Below are positions 22,216 to 22,904 of a stretch of DNA of 22,904 bases, one piece after another. Both the position numbers and the translations under genes were made by a program. The stretch spans positions 1 to 22,904 of the forward strand of contig JAGHEC010000472.1 in assembly GCA_021159525.1 (NCBI GenBank), written 5' to 3'. This DNA comes from Deltaproteobacteria bacterium. GTDB lineage: Bacteria > Desulfobacterota > DSM-4660 > Desulfatiglandales > Desulfatiglandaceae. The notes below the pieces were generated by a model. It was not told where the DNA came from and did not search any database. It saw only the letters and a list, made by a program, of their open reading frames with translations. How positions within the stretch are numbered: the first letter of the stretch is position 1; every line of letters begins with the position of its first letter.

Positions 22216-22234
22216 GTGACCGCCTTTGGGTCAC
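22216..22234 (-). terminator. Small hairpin downstream of the GDT1-family gene
   Basis: GTGACC (22216-22221) and GGTCAC (22229-22234) form a 6-bp stem with a 7-nt loop between the GDT1-family gene and thiE. There is no T tract, so termination is uncertain; it may simply separate the two genes. Confidence 0.35.
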
Positions 22235-22274
22235 AGCCTATCCAAATCAGGTCCCGGGAGCAAGCAAAAAGATG

Positions 22275-22553
22275 TTATTTGCCCCCTGAAAACAGTAGCA
22301 TCCACAGGCCCAGCACGATGAAAAGACCTCCGGCTCCCATCCGGATGACCGCGGGCGGGACCATCCGACTGATGGCCCCGCCGAAGATCACGGCCAGTAG
22401 GGAGGTCACCACAAGGGCCCCCGCGGACCCTAAGAACACCGCCCATCTGCTCTGGGTCTCGGCGGCAAAGGCAAAGGTGGCCAGTTGGGTTTTATCGCCC
22501 AGTTCGGCCAGAAATATCATGGCGAATGTAGTCCACAACACCTTGAAATCCAT
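22275..22553 (-). CDS. GDT1/TMEM165 (UPF0016) family transporter, single-domain
   Basis: The 92-residue protein has three hydrophobic segments and one copy of the UPF0016 signature, ELGDKTQLATFAFAAE (17-32), the cation-binding E-x-G-D-K-T motif of Mn2+/Ca2+ transporters. Full members have two such motifs in six helices; half-size bacterial proteins like this one are expected to work as dimers or with a paralogue. AGGAG lies 7 nt upstream of the ATG at 22553; an upstream extension into the repeat is rejected. Helices are about 5-30, 37-60 and 70-89. Predicted role is export of Mn2+ or a related divalent cation; no manganese-sensing element was recognised. Confidence 0.87.
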   Translation of the reverse strand: MDFKVLWTTFAMIFLAELGDKTQLATFAFAAETQSRWAVFLGSAGALVVTSLLAVIFGGAISRMVPPAVIRMGAGGLFIVLGLWMLLFSGGK

Positions 22554-22627
22554 TTTTTTCTCCTGAAGACGGCAGTTTGACCATTGACCCAATGTCCATG
22601 ATCGTGTTCTCTTCAACCTCATCCTGT

Positions 22628-22709
22628 ATCAGCTCAATAATTGGGGGGATAACAGCGAACGTACCACGGGGGCAGAAGGGTTTGTCTTCCGCTCCGGGCC
22701 TCCGGGCTG
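22628..22709 (-). repeat. Dispersed repeat copy B (longest copy)
   Basis: Read on the minus strand, it starts CAGCCCGGAGGCCCGGAGCG (as copy A at 2492) and ends GTTCGCTGTTATCC...ATTATTGAGCTGAT (as copy C at 14138-14106). It therefore links the two partial copies into one family of about 80 bp. It lies 75 nt upstream of the GDT1-family gene. Confidence 0.75.
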
Positions 22710-22722
22710 AGTCGGGTGCTGG

Positions 22723-22742
22723 GTATGCATTTTGTTGTCCCG
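22723..22742. repeat. 20-bp inverted match to bases 20-39
   Basis: GTATGCATTTTGTTGTCCCG is the exact reverse complement of 20-39, in the left end of the MITE-like repeat. It precedes the large inverted copy at 22790-22904, so it may be the remnant tail of another element copy. Confidence 0.7.
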
Positions 22743-22789
22743 CCGGATAAGATGTTATGCAAAGTCGCACAAGCGTTTGGCCCGCGCGG

Positions 22790-22904
22790 GGGTGGGGGTC
22801 ACTGCCTCCCCTCCAAGACGGGACAAAAACCGAGTACAGCTCGTGGGAACGGCGGCAGGGCGTTCGAATTCGTTCTGGTCCAGCCCCAAGGACAGTCTTT
22901 CATA
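22790..22904. repeat. MITE-like repeat, right copy, inverted and cut by the window end
   Basis: This is the reverse complement of 108-222 with 7 mismatches in 115 bp and no gaps. The terminal inverted repeat starts at 22800. The remainder lies beyond the window. The two copies bracket the entire window in opposite orientation. Confidence 0.85.

Noticed and set aside
22148..22274. TPP riboswitch upstream of thiE
   Set aside because: I looked on the minus strand for the thi-box core (CUGAGA and ACCUGA-like segments) in the expected order and did not find it.
22492..22770. 92-codon minus-strand frame starting MRLCITSYPAGQQ
   Set aside because: It runs through repeat B and into the GDT1-family start region in another frame; its similarity to other parts of the window is due to the repeat.
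1..22904. CRISPR array, tRNA, rRNA or intact insertion sequence
   Set aside because: No regularly spaced direct repeats, no tRNA cloverleaf or conserved rRNA segments, and no transposase frame were seen.

Overview
The window reads as chromosomal DNA of a GC-rich anaerobic bacterium, most likely a Desulfobacterota (sulfate-reducing or syntrophic 'deltaproteobacterial') lineage. This is inferred from gene types and order (CimA-LeuA-LeuC-LeuD-IlvB-IlvN-IlvC-LeuB operon, HacA/HacB-type LeuCD, COG1313 radical SAM protein, bacterial PFK-2/FBPase-2), not from a marker gene. No rRNA, tRNA, CRISPR array or intact transposase gene was seen.

Layout. 1-222: repeat element with 27-bp terminal inverted repeats; an inverted copy runs off the right end (22790-22904). 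531-2130 (minus): aroC and aroK, shikimate/chorismate pathway, ending at a terminator near 386-418. 2131-2928: a divergent control region carrying two back-to-back transcription attenuators, each with a promoter, a short leader peptide, an antiterminator pairing and an intrinsic terminator. The minus-strand leader contains Phe codons and precedes aroK; the plus-strand leader is packed with Ile, Val and Leu codons and precedes cimA. 2929-12859 (plus): branched-chain amino acid operon cimA, leuA, leuC, leuD, ilvB, ilvN, ilvC, leuB, with a 50-codon unknown ORF before ilvB and an apparent AUU start on ilvB. ilvD, ilvE and ilvA are not in the window.

12862-14091 (minus): a full-length, eukaryotic-style bifunctional 6-phosphofructo-2-kinase/fructose-2,6-bisphosphatase, convergent with leuB. 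14402-16821 (plus): a BAX-inhibitor-1 family membrane protein, a COG1313 radical SAM protein and a PP2A-like phosphatase. 16828-19560 (minus): class I fructose-1,6-bisphosphatase, a stand-alone REC-domain protein and an AI-2E family membrane protein with its own promoter. 19636-22147 (minus): thiamine genes thiE, thiL, thiM. 22275-22553 (minus): half-size GDT1/TMEM165 transporter. The right end is repeat-rich.

How it fits together: the two attenuated operons would let charged aminoacyl-tRNA levels set both aromatic and branched-chain amino acid synthesis from one 800-bp region. The PFK-2/FBPase-2 gene lies 2.7 kb from the gene of its classical target, FBPase. This suggests that fructose-2,6-bisphosphate may be a metabolic signal in this bacterium, which would be unusual for a prokaryote. 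All motif assignments were made by eye without database searches.
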